A stretch of DNA of 64,000 nt from assembly GCA_963713965.1 (NCBI GenBank), contig OY970217.1, positions 3,162,001 to 3,226,000 on the forward strand. Reading direction: 5' to 3'. The stretch comes from CALAGB01 sp963713965. Its GTDB lineage: Bacteria > Chloroflexota > Chloroflexia > Thermomicrobiales > Thermomicrobiaceae. Within the stretch, counting starts at the first letter, position 1. Each line of letters begins with the position of its first letter. Shown here piece by piece: positions 45,367 through 55,474 of this stretch. Under the pieces are notes generated by a model that searched no databases, was not told where the DNA came from, and was given only the letters and a program-made list of their open reading frames with translations. The position numbers were made by a program, and so were the translations under genes.

Positions 45367-45395
45367 TTGACACACCCCGGTCCCGCACGTACGCT
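45367..45395 (+). promoter_or_regulatory. Candidate promoter of the giant surface protein gene
   Basis: TTGACA (45367-45372), a 17-base spacer and TACGCT (45390-45395). The -35 is perfect and the -10 moderate. It lies about 135 bases upstream of the GTG start, so a long leader RNA would be made. Confidence 0.5.
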
Positions 45396-45529
45396 CACTG
45401 CGATTCTCTCCAAGGGAGACTTCGGGCTCCTGGCATCCCTGCAAAAACAAATATCGCCTGTCTGGATCGCACGGTAGCAGTTCGCGCGCAACGATGCCTG
45501 CGTGAACCTGGAACAAATGGGGTGACAAC

Positions 45530-48500
45530 GTGGTCCGCCGAATCTTCCGCGCGACTCCAGCACTTGCTCTCATTATTGTGGCGCTGCTCGTTGGCGCTCT
45601 GGCGCAGTCTCATGAACAGGCTGCGGCGGCGAGTAGCTCATGCACGTTGAGCGGCTTGCTAAGTCGTCTCTACACGGTCAGAGTCGTCTCGGTCACACCG
45701 TCCAATTCTCTGACGACCGGTCAGACCGTGACCGTCAACGTTCGCCTTCAGACCCTCCCCGGTTTTGCGATCACGAATCGAACCCTGAACTGGACCGTCA
45801 CGGGGCCGAACGCGGCGAGCGCCTCTCCAAACGGCGGCACCATCACTGTCAACGCGCAAGGCAATGGGTCTTTTCAATACACCAATACGCGAGCCGGACT
45901 GGACACCGTCGTCGTTTGGTATGACCTGAGCAACGACGCAACGCTCAATTGTGGCGAGGCCAACGCGTCGGCCACCATTACCTGGATTCCAGGGGTCCCA
46001 AGTTCGATCGTGGTGACACCTGACTCGATCTCGGTCGGCGTGGGAACGTCACAGACCGAAACCGCAACCGTCGAGGACCAATTCGGCAACGCAGTCAGTG
46101 ACGGGACGTCGGTACGCTGGGTGGTCGAGGGAGTCAACGCGGGCACAGCCAATCCGGCAACTGGGACATCGACGACTACGAATGGTCAGGCGACGTTCAC
46201 ATACTCGAACAGCGCAACCGGAACCGACACCGTTCGCGCGTACATCGATGGAAACTCAAACAACTCCTGTGACAGCGGTGAACTGAACGGCACCGCCAGT
46301 GTCACTTGGATTCCGGGCCCACCGGCCAACCTGACTCTGAGCCCGCTCGACGACACGAACGTCGTGGGGGTCAACCACTCCGTCACCGTGACGGCGACCG
46401 ATCAATACGGCAACTCGGTCGCGGACGGCTCATCCATTTCCTGGCAGATCGAGGGCCCCAACGCGGCGACTGCGGCTCCGGCCACTGGCGTCGCCACGAC
46501 CACTGGTGGCCAGGCCACGTTCTCCTTTACCAACACCAAGACCGGACAGGACACGATTCGCGTCTACTACGACTCGAACACGAGCTCGTCGTATGACGGG
46601 GGCGAGCCCACTGCAACCACGACTCAGACCTGGACCGCCGGCGCCGCAAACGCCATTACGGTTCTGCCTGCCTCTCCATCGTTGACGGTAGGTGGCAGCC
46701 AGTCCGAGACGGCGACCGTCGTCGATCAGTTCGGAAACAACGTGGCAGAGGGCACGGCGGTGCGCTGGGTGGTCGAAGGGACGAACAGCGGTACCGCAAG
46801 TCCACAGACCGGCTCCGGCACGACCGTTGCTGGACAGGTGAGTTTCTCGTATTCCAATACCAAGTCCGGTTCTGACACTGTGCGCGCCTACATCGATAGC
46901 AACACCAGCACGACCTACGACAACGGCGAGGTGACCGGCACCGCCAACGTGACCTGGAGCCCTGGGCCGCCGTACACCATCTCGGTTGTTGCGAGTCCGA
47001 CCTCTCAGTCAGTGGGCAGCGACGTCACCTCGACCGCCACCGTGACCGACCAATACGGCAACAACGTCGCCGATGGGACGTCCATTGATTGGATCGTCGA
47101 AGGGACGAACTCCGGCTCAGCCTCGCCGGCCATGTCGGTATCCACGACAGCGTCGGGCCAGGCGATCTTCACCTATCACAACACCATGGTGGGCACAGAC
47201 ACAGTCCGCGCTTACTACGACAGCAACACTAACAACAGCTTTGATTCAGGAACCGATCCAAGCGGCACGACTACCGTCAACTGGACGCCTGGCGCACCGT
47301 ACGCCATTTCAGTTGTGGCCAATCCGACCACTCAATCCGCGGGCGGTAGTGTCGATCTGACCGCGACCGCGACCGATCAATACGGCAACAACGTCGCGGA
47401 CGGCACGTCGATCAGCTGGGTCGTTGAGGGGACGAACAGCGCCAGCGCATCACCGAGCACCGGTACGACCACCACTACGACCGGACAGGCAACCTTCAGC
47501 TACTCCAACACGTCCGCCGGTACGGATACCGTGCGGGCATATTTTGATGCAAATACCAGCACGACCTATGACGGCGGCGAGGTGAACGGCACCGCTGACG
47601 TGACCTGGACGGCCGGCGTTCCTGCGTCAATCACGCTGGCCCCCGCCAATCCGACTCAGACCGTTGGGACGAATCAAACCGAAACAGCGACGGTCACCGA
47701 CCAATACGGGAATGCGGTCGTGGACGGCACGGCCGTGCGCTGGGTCGTTGAAGGGACGAACGCTGGCACGGCGAGCCCGGCCACCGGATCCGGCATCATC
47801 TCGGGCGGAACGGTTGACTTCACCTACACCAACACCATCACCGGTACCGACACCGTTCGAGCCTACATCGACGGAAACACGAGCACGACTTACGACAGTG
47901 GAGAAACGACGGGAACGACGACTGTCACCTGGTCAGCAGGATCGGCGGCGTCCATCGCGCTCAGTCCGACTGATCCGTCGAACTCCGCGGGCAGCAACCA
48001 GACAGAGACCGCGACCGTCACCGATCAGTACGGGAACAACGTCGCCGACGGCACAGCCGTGCGCTGGGTTGTGGAGGGGGCACAAGCCGGTACCGCAAGT
48101 CCAGCGACCGGCTCGGGCACGACGACAAACGGCCAAGTCACCTTCACCTACACGAACTCGGTCACCGGGACCGATACAGTCCGCGCGTTTATCGACGGCA
48201 ATAGCAACAATAGCTACGAAAACGGGGAGCTAACACAAACAACGACCGTCACCTGGACGTCAGGGATTGCAAGCACGATTGTCGTGACCGTCGATCAATC
48301 GACTCAGACGGTCGGATCCGACGTGACCGCGACTGCAACCGTGACCGACCAATACGGGAACAACGTTACCAACGGTACTGCCGTGCGTTGGGTGGTGGAA
48401 GGAACCAATTCCGGGACGGCGAACCCGTCCACTGATTCCGGCACGACGACCAGCGGACAGGTGACCTTCACCTACACCAATACCGTTGTGGGTAGCGACA

Positions 48501-51500
48501 CGGTCCGCGCGTACATCGACAGCAACACAAGCACAACCTACGACAACGGTGAAGTGACTGGCACTCAGGATGTGACCTGGACGTCGGGAGCGCCAAGCAC
48601 CATTTCGGTCGTCGCGAATCCCACGTCTCAGACCGTCGGTACTGATGTGACGCTTACGGCGACGGTCACTGACCAGTACGGCAACAACGTTGCCGATGGT
48701 ACGTCGATCGATTGGGTCATTGAGGGGGCGAACGCCGCTACTGCATCACCGGCAACCGACGCCAGCACGACGACGTCCGGTCAGGCGACGTTCACGTATC
48801 ACAACACGGCAGTCGGTCAGGACACCGTGCGGGCGTATTTCGATGCCAACACCAACAACGGCTTCGACTTGGGTACGGATCCAACCGGCACTGCCGACGT
48901 CACGTGGACGGCCGGTGCGCCGTACTTAATTTCCGTCGTGGCGAATCCCACCACGCAAGGGGTGGGTGGCAACGTCGACGTGACGGCAACTATCACCGAT
49001 CAGTACGGAAACAACGTTGCCGATGGCACATCGATCGGTTGGGTGGTCGAGGGAACGAACAGCACTAGCGCATCACCGAGCACCGGCACGACCATAACGA
49101 CGTCTGGTCAAACGACGTTCACGTATTCCAACACGGCAGTCGGTCAGGACACCGTGCGGGCGTATTTTGATGCCAACACCAGCACGACCTACGACTCGGG
49201 CGAAGTGAACGGCACCGCCGACGTAACCTGGACTGCTGGCGCCGCCGCAAACATCACCGTGACGCCGGCGGACCCGACGCAGACCGTTCATTCCAGCCAA
49301 ACTGAAACCGCGACCGTCACCGATCAGTATGGCAATGCGGTTGCGGACGGGACGGCAATCCGATGGGTGGTCGAAGGTACGACCGCCGGTTCCGCGAGTC
49401 CGGCGACTGGCGCTGGCACTACATCGAACGGTACGGTCGATTTCACCTACACCAACACGGCGACCGGCACCGATACGGTGCGCGCTTACATCGACGGGAA
49501 CTCGAGCACGACGTATGACAGCGGCGAGACGACCGGAACGACGACCGTCACCTGGACGGCTGGTCCGGCGGCTGCGATCACAGTCGCGCCCGGGAATCCT
49601 TCACAGACGGTCGGCCAGAATCAAACCGAAATCGCGACGGTTACCGACCAGTACGGTAACAACGTTGCGGATGGAACCGCGATTCGCTGGGTTGTTGAGG
49701 GAACGCAAGCCGGTACGGCAAGTCCGGCGACCGACTCAGGTGTCACATCAAACGGAACCGTCGACTTCACCTTCAACAACACCATCGCCGGTATCGATAC
49801 CGTTCGCGCGTACATCGACGGCAACACCAACAACAGCTTCGACAGTGGTGAATTGAACAACACCGCCACCGTCAACTGGATCCCGGGTGTGGCCACATCG
49901 ATCAGCGTGACACCGTCGAATCCGTCTCAGACAGTTGGAGCGCACCAGATTGAAACCGCGACCGTTACCGATCAATACGGCAACAACGTCGCTGATGGAA
50001 CCGCTGTACTGTGGGTCGTCGAAGGAACGAATTCGGGAACAGCCAATCCGGCGCTTGGTTCAGGAACGACGACGAGCGGCCAGATCCAATTCACCTATAC
50101 AAACACAATCGTTGGCAGCGACACTGTGCGGGCATACATCGACGGCAACAGCAGCACGACGTATGACAATGGTGAGCTCAACGGCACTGCCACTGTCATC
50201 TGGACTCCGGATGTCCCGGCATCTATCACACTGAGTCCGACCGCACCTTCGTTGAATATCAATCTCAACCAGACCGAGACAGCCACAGTGAAGGATCAAT
50301 TCGGAAACCTGGTCGCGGATGGCACGACTATCAAGTGGGTGGTCGAAGGCGACAACGCAGGTACGGCCTCGCCGGCGTCCGATTCCACCGTGATCTCTGC
50401 GGGCGTGGTGAGCTTCACCTACACGAATTCGGCAGCCGGGACGGACACCGTTCGAGCGTTCTATGACATCGGCGTGCCCGGATACGACGCGGGCGACCCC
50501 AGCGGTACAGCGGATGTGACGTGGACGTATCCGCCGCCTGTGGCGGTCGCCGACAGCTTCGCCGCCACTGGCAACGTGAGCATCACCGTACCCAGTACAG
50601 ACGGCGTGCTCACGAACGACACGTTGAACACCGCTACGCTCTCCGGGTTTGATGCGAGCAGTGTGCACGGCGGCACGGTCGCAGTCGATTCAAACGGCGG
50701 ATTCACTTACGATCCACCAGCCGGCTATGTCGGCGACGACACCTTCACCTACACGCTCACGAACCCTGGAGGATCGTCAACCGCCACGGTAACCGTCACT
50801 GTGTCCAACATGATCTGGTTCATCAACAATGACACCAACGCACCGGCAGGCAACGACGGTCGACTTGGATCGCCGTTCAGCAGCATCTCAGCGTTCAACA
50901 CGGCTGGTGGTGGCAGCGCCGGAGACGTGATTTTCGTCCACACCGGTACAAGCTCGTATCTCAGCGGATTCACGCTCAAGAGTTCCCAGAAGCTCTTGGG
51001 CCAGGGCGTCGATCTGACATCTAACCTCGGGTTCACCCCAGCGACGTATAGTGATGCGCTGCCTGGAGCCCTGACGAATCCCACCGTAACCAACGCAAGC
51101 GGGACCGGCGTGAGCCTCGGAACGAACAACACCATCAAGGGCCTGACGATTGGGACGACCTCTGGAGCCGGAATCTCCGGATCGAGCTTCGGCACGCTCA
51201 CGGTCGGTACGGTCACCATCAATGGTGGTGGTCTAATCGCAAGCCTTGCCACAGGAACGCTGGCGGTAACGCTTGACAGCGCAACCTCCACCAGCAGCAC
51301 CGGGTTTGCGCTCAGTATCAGCGGCGTGAGTGGCACGTTTACCGTAACTGGTGCGACCAGCATCTCGTCGGCCGTCGGCGGCGTGTCGATCACCAGCAGT
51401 AGCTCACTGACGTCGATCTTCAATGGACTGACGGTCTCCAACTCCGGGCAGTCCGGCTTCATCATGAACAGCGGCGGCACCGTGACCGTGAACGGTTCCA

Positions 51501-53032
51501 CGAACAGCATCGCGACAACGAGCGGCACGGGTCTCTCACTGACCTCGGTCAACCTCGGTGCCAGCGGGATGACGTTCAAGAGCGTCTCAGCGAGCGGCGG
51601 TGCCAACGGCATCTTGGTCAATGGCGTGGGTGGCACCGGCCACCTCTCGGTCACTGGAGCCGGTTCGTCCACCCAAGGCGGAGACGCTTCCGGTGGCACC
51701 ATCCAGAACACGTCCGGAGCTGGGATCTCCCTCTCGGGCGTCACCAGCCCGTACTTCAATAACATGAAGATCCAGAACACGCCAAATGCTCCAGGTATCG
51801 ATGGGACCGACGTGCACGGATTCGCGTTCACGTACGGCACGATCTCAGGAAGTGGATCGACGTCACACGGCGCGTTCGATTCAAACATCGCCTTCAACGA
51901 CAATGGCGGCACGGTAGACAACGTCGACGGAGCCGTCACGATCACGAATAACATTCTTTCAGCGGCGTTTCAGAGCGGTGTCGACATCCTCAACAACAGT
52001 GGCACCATCAGCGACCTGAATATCTCGTCGAACACGATCACGAGTGACGCTTCGGCGGCCAACTCGGCTGGATCTGGGATCAGGGTTCAGGCGCTCGGGT
52101 CGAGCATCTCAGTCGCTTCGATCACCAAGGGTGAGTTGAATAGCAACGTGATACACAATTTCCCGAACGGAGCCGGGATCGTCGTCTCGGGAGGCAACGT
52201 CACGTCACTCGCAGCCTCGGCCGGCAACCTCGGGACGAGCGGCGCGAGTCAGGTCCAGATCGACTCCAATCTGATCAGCGGAGAGAATGTCGCGAATCCG
52301 CTGGGGACCAACTGCATTCTTGTGACTACCGCAGGCACCGGTAGCGGATTTGTGGATGTCTCGAACAACGGTACCGTCGCGAATCCGCTCGCCTTCAATC
52401 GCGGCAACTGCATCTCGATCAACGCGACGGGCGTCTACACTCTGACGGCGACTGTCAACAATAACGTGGTGAAGCCGCAGAGTCAGATCGGCGGAGCATA
52501 TGGCATTGCCGGTGGCGCCGATAAGCAGGTCATGGGCGACGCGTCGACAGCCGATTCGGCAGTACTCAATCTGACCGCGAACGGCAATAACGTCAGCAGC
52601 ACGCTCGGTGTCGGAATGTACTTCCTGGCCAACAGTCAGGGGACTTTGAACGCCAAGATTCAGAACAACACGGTGACCGCACCAACCGACCCCGGCACTG
52701 CTCGACCGGCAATCCGTGTTGACTCCGGCTCGTCCGCGGGAACGGCGGTCAACACGACCGTCTGTCTGCAAATCAGCGGCAATACCGCCACTGGTAGCAA
52801 CGTGGGTGGTTTCCAGTTCGACGGTATTGCGCTTCGCAAGCAAGGAAACACGACCACCCCGAATGCGTTCGGCATCGTTGGGATGTCGCCGTCACCCGGA
52901 ACAGACGACCAGATGCAGACCTACGTACGCAGTCAGAACGCTGGCGATGTCGCGGGGGCAGGCGGAGGTGGGGCTGTCATCACGTCTCATAGCACAAATG
53001 CGGTCTGGACGACCTGCACATTGGGGTTCTAA
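45530..53032 (+). CDS. Giant secreted Ig-like repeat protein with C-terminal beta-helix (2,500 residues)
   Basis: A GTG start is followed by a signal peptide (MVRRIFRATPALALIIVALL, cleavage near residue 35). After a divergent first repeat, 14 tandem Ig-like (invasin/Big-type) repeats cover about 138-1660. Each is 108 residues (one is 109) with the core DQYGNNVADGT, WVVEGTN and DTVRAYID...TW. Next come a cadherin-like domain (about 1665-1758, GGFTYDPPAGYVGDDTFTYT) and a Ser/Gly/Thr/Asn-rich right-handed beta-helix region to the end (INNDTNAPAGNDGRLGSPFS). No sortase or outer-membrane anchor is seen. It is likely an adhesin or surface-layer stalk; three collar-type genes follow at once. Confidence 0.9.
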   Translation: MVRRIFRATPALALIIVALLVGALAQSHEQAAAASSSCTLSGLLSRLYTVRVVSVTPSNSLTTGQTVTVNVRLQTLPGFAITNRTLNWTVTGPNAASASPNGGTITVNAQGNGSFQYTNTRAGLDTVVVWYDLSNDATLNCGEANASATITWIPGVPSSIVVTPDSISVGVGTSQTETATVEDQFGNAVSDGTSVRWVVEGVNAGTANPATGTSTTTNGQATFTYSNSATGTDTVRAYIDGNSNNSCDSGELNGTASVTWIPGPPANLTLSPLDDTNVVGVNHSVTVTATDQYGNSVADGSSISWQIEGPNAATAAPATGVATTTGGQATFSFTNTKTGQDTIRVYYDSNTSSSYDGGEPTATTTQTWTAGAANAITVLPASPSLTVGGSQSETATVVDQFGNNVAEGTAVRWVVEGTNSGTASPQTGSGTTVAGQVSFSYSNTKSGSDTVRAYIDSNTSTTYDNGEVTGTANVTWSPGPPYTISVVASPTSQSVGSDVTSTATVTDQYGNNVADGTSIDWIVEGTNSGSASPAMSVSTTASGQAIFTYHNTMVGTDTVRAYYDSNTNNSFDSGTDPSGTTTVNWTPGAPYAISVVANPTTQSAGGSVDLTATATDQYGNNVADGTSISWVVEGTNSASASPSTGTTTTTTGQATFSYSNTSAGTDTVRAYFDANTSTTYDGGEVNGTADVTWTAGVPASITLAPANPTQTVGTNQTETATVTDQYGNAVVDGTAVRWVVEGTNAGTASPATGSGIISGGTVDFTYTNTITGTDTVRAYIDGNTSTTYDSGETTGTTTVTWSAGSAASIALSPTDPSNSAGSNQTETATVTDQYGNNVADGTAVRWVVEGAQAGTASPATGSGTTTNGQVTFTYTNSVTGTDTVRAFIDGNSNNSYENGELTQTTTVTWTSGIASTIVVTVDQSTQTVGSDVTATATVTDQYGNNVTNGTAVRWVVEGTNSGTANPSTDSGTTTSGQVTFTYTNTVVGSDTVRAYIDSNTSTTYDNGEVTGTQDVTWTSGAPSTISVVANPTSQTVGTDVTLTATVTDQYGNNVADGTSIDWVIEGANAATASPATDASTTTSGQATFTYHNTAVGQDTVRAYFDANTNNGFDLGTDPTGTADVTWTAGAPYLISVVANPTTQGVGGNVDVTATITDQYGNNVADGTSIGWVVEGTNSTSASPSTGTTITTSGQTTFTYSNTAVGQDTVRAYFDANTSTTYDSGEVNGTADVTWTAGAAANITVTPADPTQTVHSSQTETATVTDQYGNAVADGTAIRWVVEGTTAGSASPATGAGTTSNGTVDFTYTNTATGTDTVRAYIDGNSSTTYDSGETTGTTTVTWTAGPAAAITVAPGNPSQTVGQNQTEIATVTDQYGNNVADGTAIRWVVEGTQAGTASPATDSGVTSNGTVDFTFNNTIAGIDTVRAYIDGNTNNSFDSGELNNTATVNWIPGVATSISVTPSNPSQTVGAHQIETATVTDQYGNNVADGTAVLWVVEGTNSGTANPALGSGTTTSGQIQFTYTNTIVGSDTVRAYIDGNSSTTYDNGELNGTATVIWTPDVPASITLSPTAPSLNINLNQTETATVKDQFGNLVADGTTIKWVVEGDNAGTASPASDSTVISAGVVSFTYTNSAAGTDTVRAFYDIGVPGYDAGDPSGTADVTWTYPPPVAVADSFAATGNVSITVPSTDGVLTNDTLNTATLSGFDASSVHGGTVAVDSNGGFTYDPPAGYVGDDTFTYTLTNPGGSSTATVTVTVSNMIWFINNDTNAPAGNDGRLGSPFSSISAFNTAGGGSAGDVIFVHTGTSSYLSGFTLKSSQKLLGQGVDLTSNLGFTPATYSDALPGALTNPTVTNASGTGVSLGTNNTIKGLTIGTTSGAGISGSSFGTLTVGTVTINGGGLIASLATGTLAVTLDSATSTSSTGFALSISGVSGTFTVTGATSISSAVGGVSITSSSSLTSIFNGLTVSNSGQSGFIMNSGGTVTVNGSTNSIATTSGTGLSLTSVNLGASGMTFKSVSASGGANGILVNGVGGTGHLSVTGAGSSTQGGDASGGTIQNTSGAGISLSGVTSPYFNNMKIQNTPNAPGIDGTDVHGFAFTYGTISGSGSTSHGAFDSNIAFNDNGGTVDNVDGAVTITNNILSAAFQSGVDILNNSGTISDLNISSNTITSDASAANSAGSGIRVQALGSSISVASITKGELNSNVIHNFPNGAGIVVSGGNVTSLAASAGNLGTSGASQVQIDSNLISGENVANPLGTNCILVTTAGTGSGFVDVSNNGTVANPLAFNRGNCISINATGVYTLTATVNNNVVKPQSQIGGAYGIAGGADKQVMGDASTADSAVLNLTANGNNVSSTLGVGMYFLANSQGTLNAKIQNNTVTAPTDPGTARPAIRVDSGSSAGTAVNTTVCLQISGNTATGSNVGGFQFDGIALRKQGNTTTPNAFGIVGMSPSPGTDDQMQTYVRSQNAGDVAGAGGGGAVITSHSTNAVWTTCTLGF
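46724..49969 (+). repeat. Higher-order tandem duplication: five Ig-like repeats, copied as a 1,623-bp block
   Basis: Anchored on the DQ codons, repeats 3-7 begin at 46724, 47048, 47375, 47699 and 48023, and repeats 8-12 at 48347, 48671, 48998, 49322 and 49646. Each pair differs by exactly 1,623 bases, including the single 327-base step. Pairwise features agree: SIDW in 4 and 9, NNSFDSGTDPSG and NNGFDLGTDPTG, GTVDFTYTNT in 6 and 11. Repeat 13 (49970) resembles repeats 3 and 8, a start of a third block. Confidence 0.85.
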
Positions 53033-53062
53033 GCGTGGAAGTCGGAAGAGAGGAAGCAATGC

Positions 53063-53569
53063 ATGGCTGAACCGTTTCTTGGTGAGATTCGAATGATGTC
53101 GTTCAACTTCCCGCCGAAGGGCTGGGCCCTTTGCAACGGGCAGCTGTTGCCGATCAATCAGAATCAGGCACTCTTCTCGCTGCTTGGAACCACATATGGC
53201 GGCGATGGGCGCGTCAATTTCGGCTTGCCGGACCTACGCGGACGTGTCCCCGCGCATATGGGCGCCTCCCTGACGCTGGGCGAGCGAGGGGGCGAGCAGG
53301 GGCATACGCTATCGATCGCAGAGATGCCTACGCATGTGCACCAGGTCAGTGCTTCGACGTCGCAAGCGACTTCTGGGGCCCCGTCTGCAAGCCTCGTGCT
53401 CGGCGCTTCGGTCGGCTCGTTCGCGTATGCGCCACCACAGAACCTGGTTGCCATGGATGCTGGATCGCTGTCGAGCGTCGGGGGGAGCCAGGCGCACCTG
53501 AACATGCAGCCCTTGCTAGTTCTGTCGTTTTGTATTGCCCTTCAGGGGATCTTCCCGTCGCAGACATAG
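53063..53569 (+). CDS. Phage tail-collar domain protein, microcystin-dependent-protein-like (first of three)
   Basis: The 168-residue protein has the tail-collar layout: GEIRMMSFNFPPKGWALCNG, LLPINQNQALFSLLGTTYGG, NFGLPDLRGRVPAHMG, then GGEQGHTLSIAEMPTHVHQV and a C-terminal SFCIALQGIFPSQT. The His-x-His type pair in MPTHVH can bind metal, as in phage collar domains. AGAGGA precedes the ATG. Such proteins form trimeric fibre-like assemblies and in bacteria may act as secreted or contractile-injection parts. No signal peptide is seen. Confidence 0.9.
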   Translation: MAEPFLGEIRMMSFNFPPKGWALCNGQLLPINQNQALFSLLGTTYGGDGRVNFGLPDLRGRVPAHMGASLTLGERGGEQGHTLSIAEMPTHVHQVSASTSQATSGAPSASLVLGASVGSFAYAPPQNLVAMDAGSLSSVGGSQAHLNMQPLLVLSFCIALQGIFPSQT

Positions 53570-53578
53570 GAGACAAAC

Positions 53579-54088
53579 ATGGCGCAACCATACGTCGGTG
53601 AGATCAGAATATTCGCCGGGAACTTTGCACCGGCCGGCTGGATGTTCTGCGAGGGGCAACTCCTCCCGATTTCCGAATACGAAACGCTCTTCAACCTGAT
53701 TGGGACGACCTACGGCGGCGATGGTCAATCGACGTTTTCGCTGCCGGACCTTCGCGGTCGAATCCCTCTGCACCAAGGAAATGGGTTCATACTCGCCGAA
53801 ACCGGAGGCACCGAGGAAATAACGCTCACCGTTCCGCAGACACCATCGCATAGCCACCTACTCTTCGGCTCAGCAGCAAACGCAACGACCACTAGCCCAA
53901 CGTCCAACGTCCCGGGTACGATGCCGGAGGTCACGACCTTCGCTTACGGGACCGATTTGCCGTCGACTACACTGAATTCCAGCTCGATCTCGTCCGTAGG
54001 CGGAAGTCAACCGCACAACAACTTTCAGCCGTATGTGTGCATCAACTACATCATCTCGTTGTTCGGAATCTTTCCGAGCCCAACGTAA
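53579..54088 (+). CDS. Phage tail-collar domain protein (second of three)
   Basis: A 169-residue paralogue with GEIRIFAGNFAPAGWMFCEG, LPISEYETLFNLIGTTYGGD, FSLPDLRGRIPLHQG and MPEVTTFAYG. TAGGAG lies six bases before the ATG, and nine bases separate it from the first copy. The QTPSHSHLL segment keeps the metal-binding histidines. The three paralogues have diverged enough (clearly different in the middle) to suggest distinct roles in one assembly. Confidence 0.9.
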   Translation: MAQPYVGEIRIFAGNFAPAGWMFCEGQLLPISEYETLFNLIGTTYGGDGQSTFSLPDLRGRIPLHQGNGFILAETGGTEEITLTVPQTPSHSHLLFGSAANATTTSPTSNVPGTMPEVTTFAYGTDLPSTTLNSSSISSVGGSQPHNNFQPYVCINYIISLFGIFPSPT

Positions 54089-54097
54089 GGAGACAGT

Positions 54098-54616
54098 GTG
54101 GACCCATTTGTTGCAGAGATCCGCATCTTCCCGTTCAACTTCGCGCCGAAAGGCTGGGCGTTTTGCGATGGTCAGATCTTGCCGCTTTCGCAGAATACCG
54201 CCCTGTTTTCCTTGCTTGGAACCACGTACGGAGGTGACGGCAAATCCAACTTCGCACTCCCAAACATCCAGGGAATGGTTGTGATGCACCCTGGTCAGGG
54301 TCCCGGGTTGTCCCTTCATGACTTGGGCGAAACCAGCGGCAGTCAAACGGTCTCTCTGCTCGAAAGCGAGATGCCTTCCCACAGTCACTCGATCTCGGTC
54401 TCGCAGGGCGACGCGGGAGATCGCAGTCCTGCGAGTGAGAAGTTCGCGTCGAGTGTCGGCGGTATCAACCTGTACGCGGCTTCATCAAGTCTGACGCACC
54501 TTTCCGATCAGGTGATGTCACCCTCTGTTGGGGATCAGCCTCACAACAATATGCAACCGTATTTGACGTTCAACTTCTGTATCGCGCTTCAGGGTGTATA
54601 TCCGCCGCGAACGTGA
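54098..54616 (+). CDS. Phage tail-collar domain protein (third of three)
   Basis: A 172-residue paralogue starting at GTG 54098 with AAGGAG five bases upstream. Motifs are AEIRIFPFNFAPKGWAFCDG, LPLSQNTALFSLLGTTYGGD and FALPNIQGMVVMHPG; the histidine pair is in EMPSHSHSI. It ends FCIALQGVYPPRT. The ATG of the next gene follows after 12 bases, so all four genes are probably one transcript. Confidence 0.9.
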   Translation: MDPFVAEIRIFPFNFAPKGWAFCDGQILPLSQNTALFSLLGTTYGGDGKSNFALPNIQGMVVMHPGQGPGLSLHDLGETSGSQTVSLLESEMPSHSHSISVSQGDAGDRSPASEKFASSVGGINLYAASSSLTHLSDQVMSPSVGDQPHNNMQPYLTFNFCIALQGVYPPRT

Positions 54617-54676
54617 CGCGATGGACCGATGAATGATGACCGGAGATGGTCCGGTTTGATTGAGAAGAGCGTGGAG

Positions 54677-55396
54677 ATGCGTCGTCGAGATCTTTTGAAA
54701 ATCGGAACAGCGGGAGCTCTGTCGTCACTGGTGATTGGTGGTGAACTGGTGGCGGCCCCGGAAATCAGCAATGTGGCGCGTGCCGCCGGGCTGTGGCTAA
54801 CGTCGCCCCTAAGCGTCGGCTACTGGGACGGAAAAGTCGGATCGACCGTCGTGGCGTCGACGTCCATCCGCCAGGAGGACTCCTCGTTCGCTCAGACCGG
54901 CGCTCAGGTTACGCTGCGTGGTCTGAGATCGACGAGCGGTGATCCGTCTTTTGACGGAGTTGACGTCTTGTCGGTGGACGTGAGCTATCGCCCCTTCACC
55001 AATGTCGATTATCTGGCCTGGATCATGGACAACACCGGCTATCAGAAATCCAGCTCGTCGGTCAGCGCATACGTGCCGATCAGCGCGATGAGCGGACTGA
55101 CCCTCAACGTCGGTCTGAAGATGAGCGGGGGCTCACTCCAAAAGGTTCCGGTGACGCTTGTGACGCAGCTAGGCTTCATGTCACCGAAGCTCAAAGATGG
55201 CTACTATTTCATCGGTTTGTCAGATTCCGCATTCAATGGCGTGGATTGGTCATCCTACTCTGCCCTAAGCGCGGGAAACGGAGCGACCCTGTCGGCTTCA
55301 TCAGTCTCCAGCAATTCGAGTGTCTGGGGCTTCCGTGCATCGTCGGCACCGCCTGACCTCATCTATTTCGTGTTTGAGGTTCGCCACCCATCGTGA
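54677..55396 (+). CDS. Tat-type exported protein, function unknown
   Basis: The start at ATG 54677 gives MRRRDLLKIGTAGALSSLVI, a twin-arginine signal peptide (RRRDLLK then a hydrophobic core) and about 205 mature residues. An earlier start at 54629 would add 16 residues before it. The mature part is Ser/Gly/Tyr-rich and beta-type (LSVDVSYRPFTNVDYLAWIM, WGFRASSAPPDLIYFVFEVR). No family is recognised. Export folded through Tat, next to a giant adhesin and collar proteins, suggests a surface part or chaperone of the same assembly. Confidence 0.75.
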   Translation: MRRRDLLKIGTAGALSSLVIGGELVAAPEISNVARAAGLWLTSPLSVGYWDGKVGSTVVASTSIRQEDSSFAQTGAQVTLRGLRSTSGDPSFDGVDVLSVDVSYRPFTNVDYLAWIMDNTGYQKSSSSVSAYVPISAMSGLTLNVGLKMSGGSLQKVPVTLVTQLGFMSPKLKDGYYFIGLSDSAFNGVDWSSYSALSAGNGATLSASSVSSNSSVWGFRASSAPPDLIYFVFEVRHPS

Positions 55397-55474
55397 GGTT
55401 TCGGTTCTTGGCATCATCGACATGGGACGAGGCGCCCCACGTTTGGCTCGCGGTCGACGACATGATCACAGTAA

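Noticed and set aside
45300..45529. Riboswitch in the long leader of the giant gene
   Set aside because: No known riboswitch core motif could be recognised; only a promoter candidate is supported.
45530..50600. Regular 324-base repeats that might be taken for a CRISPR array or minisatellite
   Set aside because: They are in frame throughout, encode Ig-like domains and have no short repeat/spacer structure.
53063..54616. Prophage remnant as origin of the tail-collar genes
   Set aside because: No other phage gene is near, and the genes are arranged with a secreted giant protein, GNAT and DUF6916 as in bacterial cassettes.
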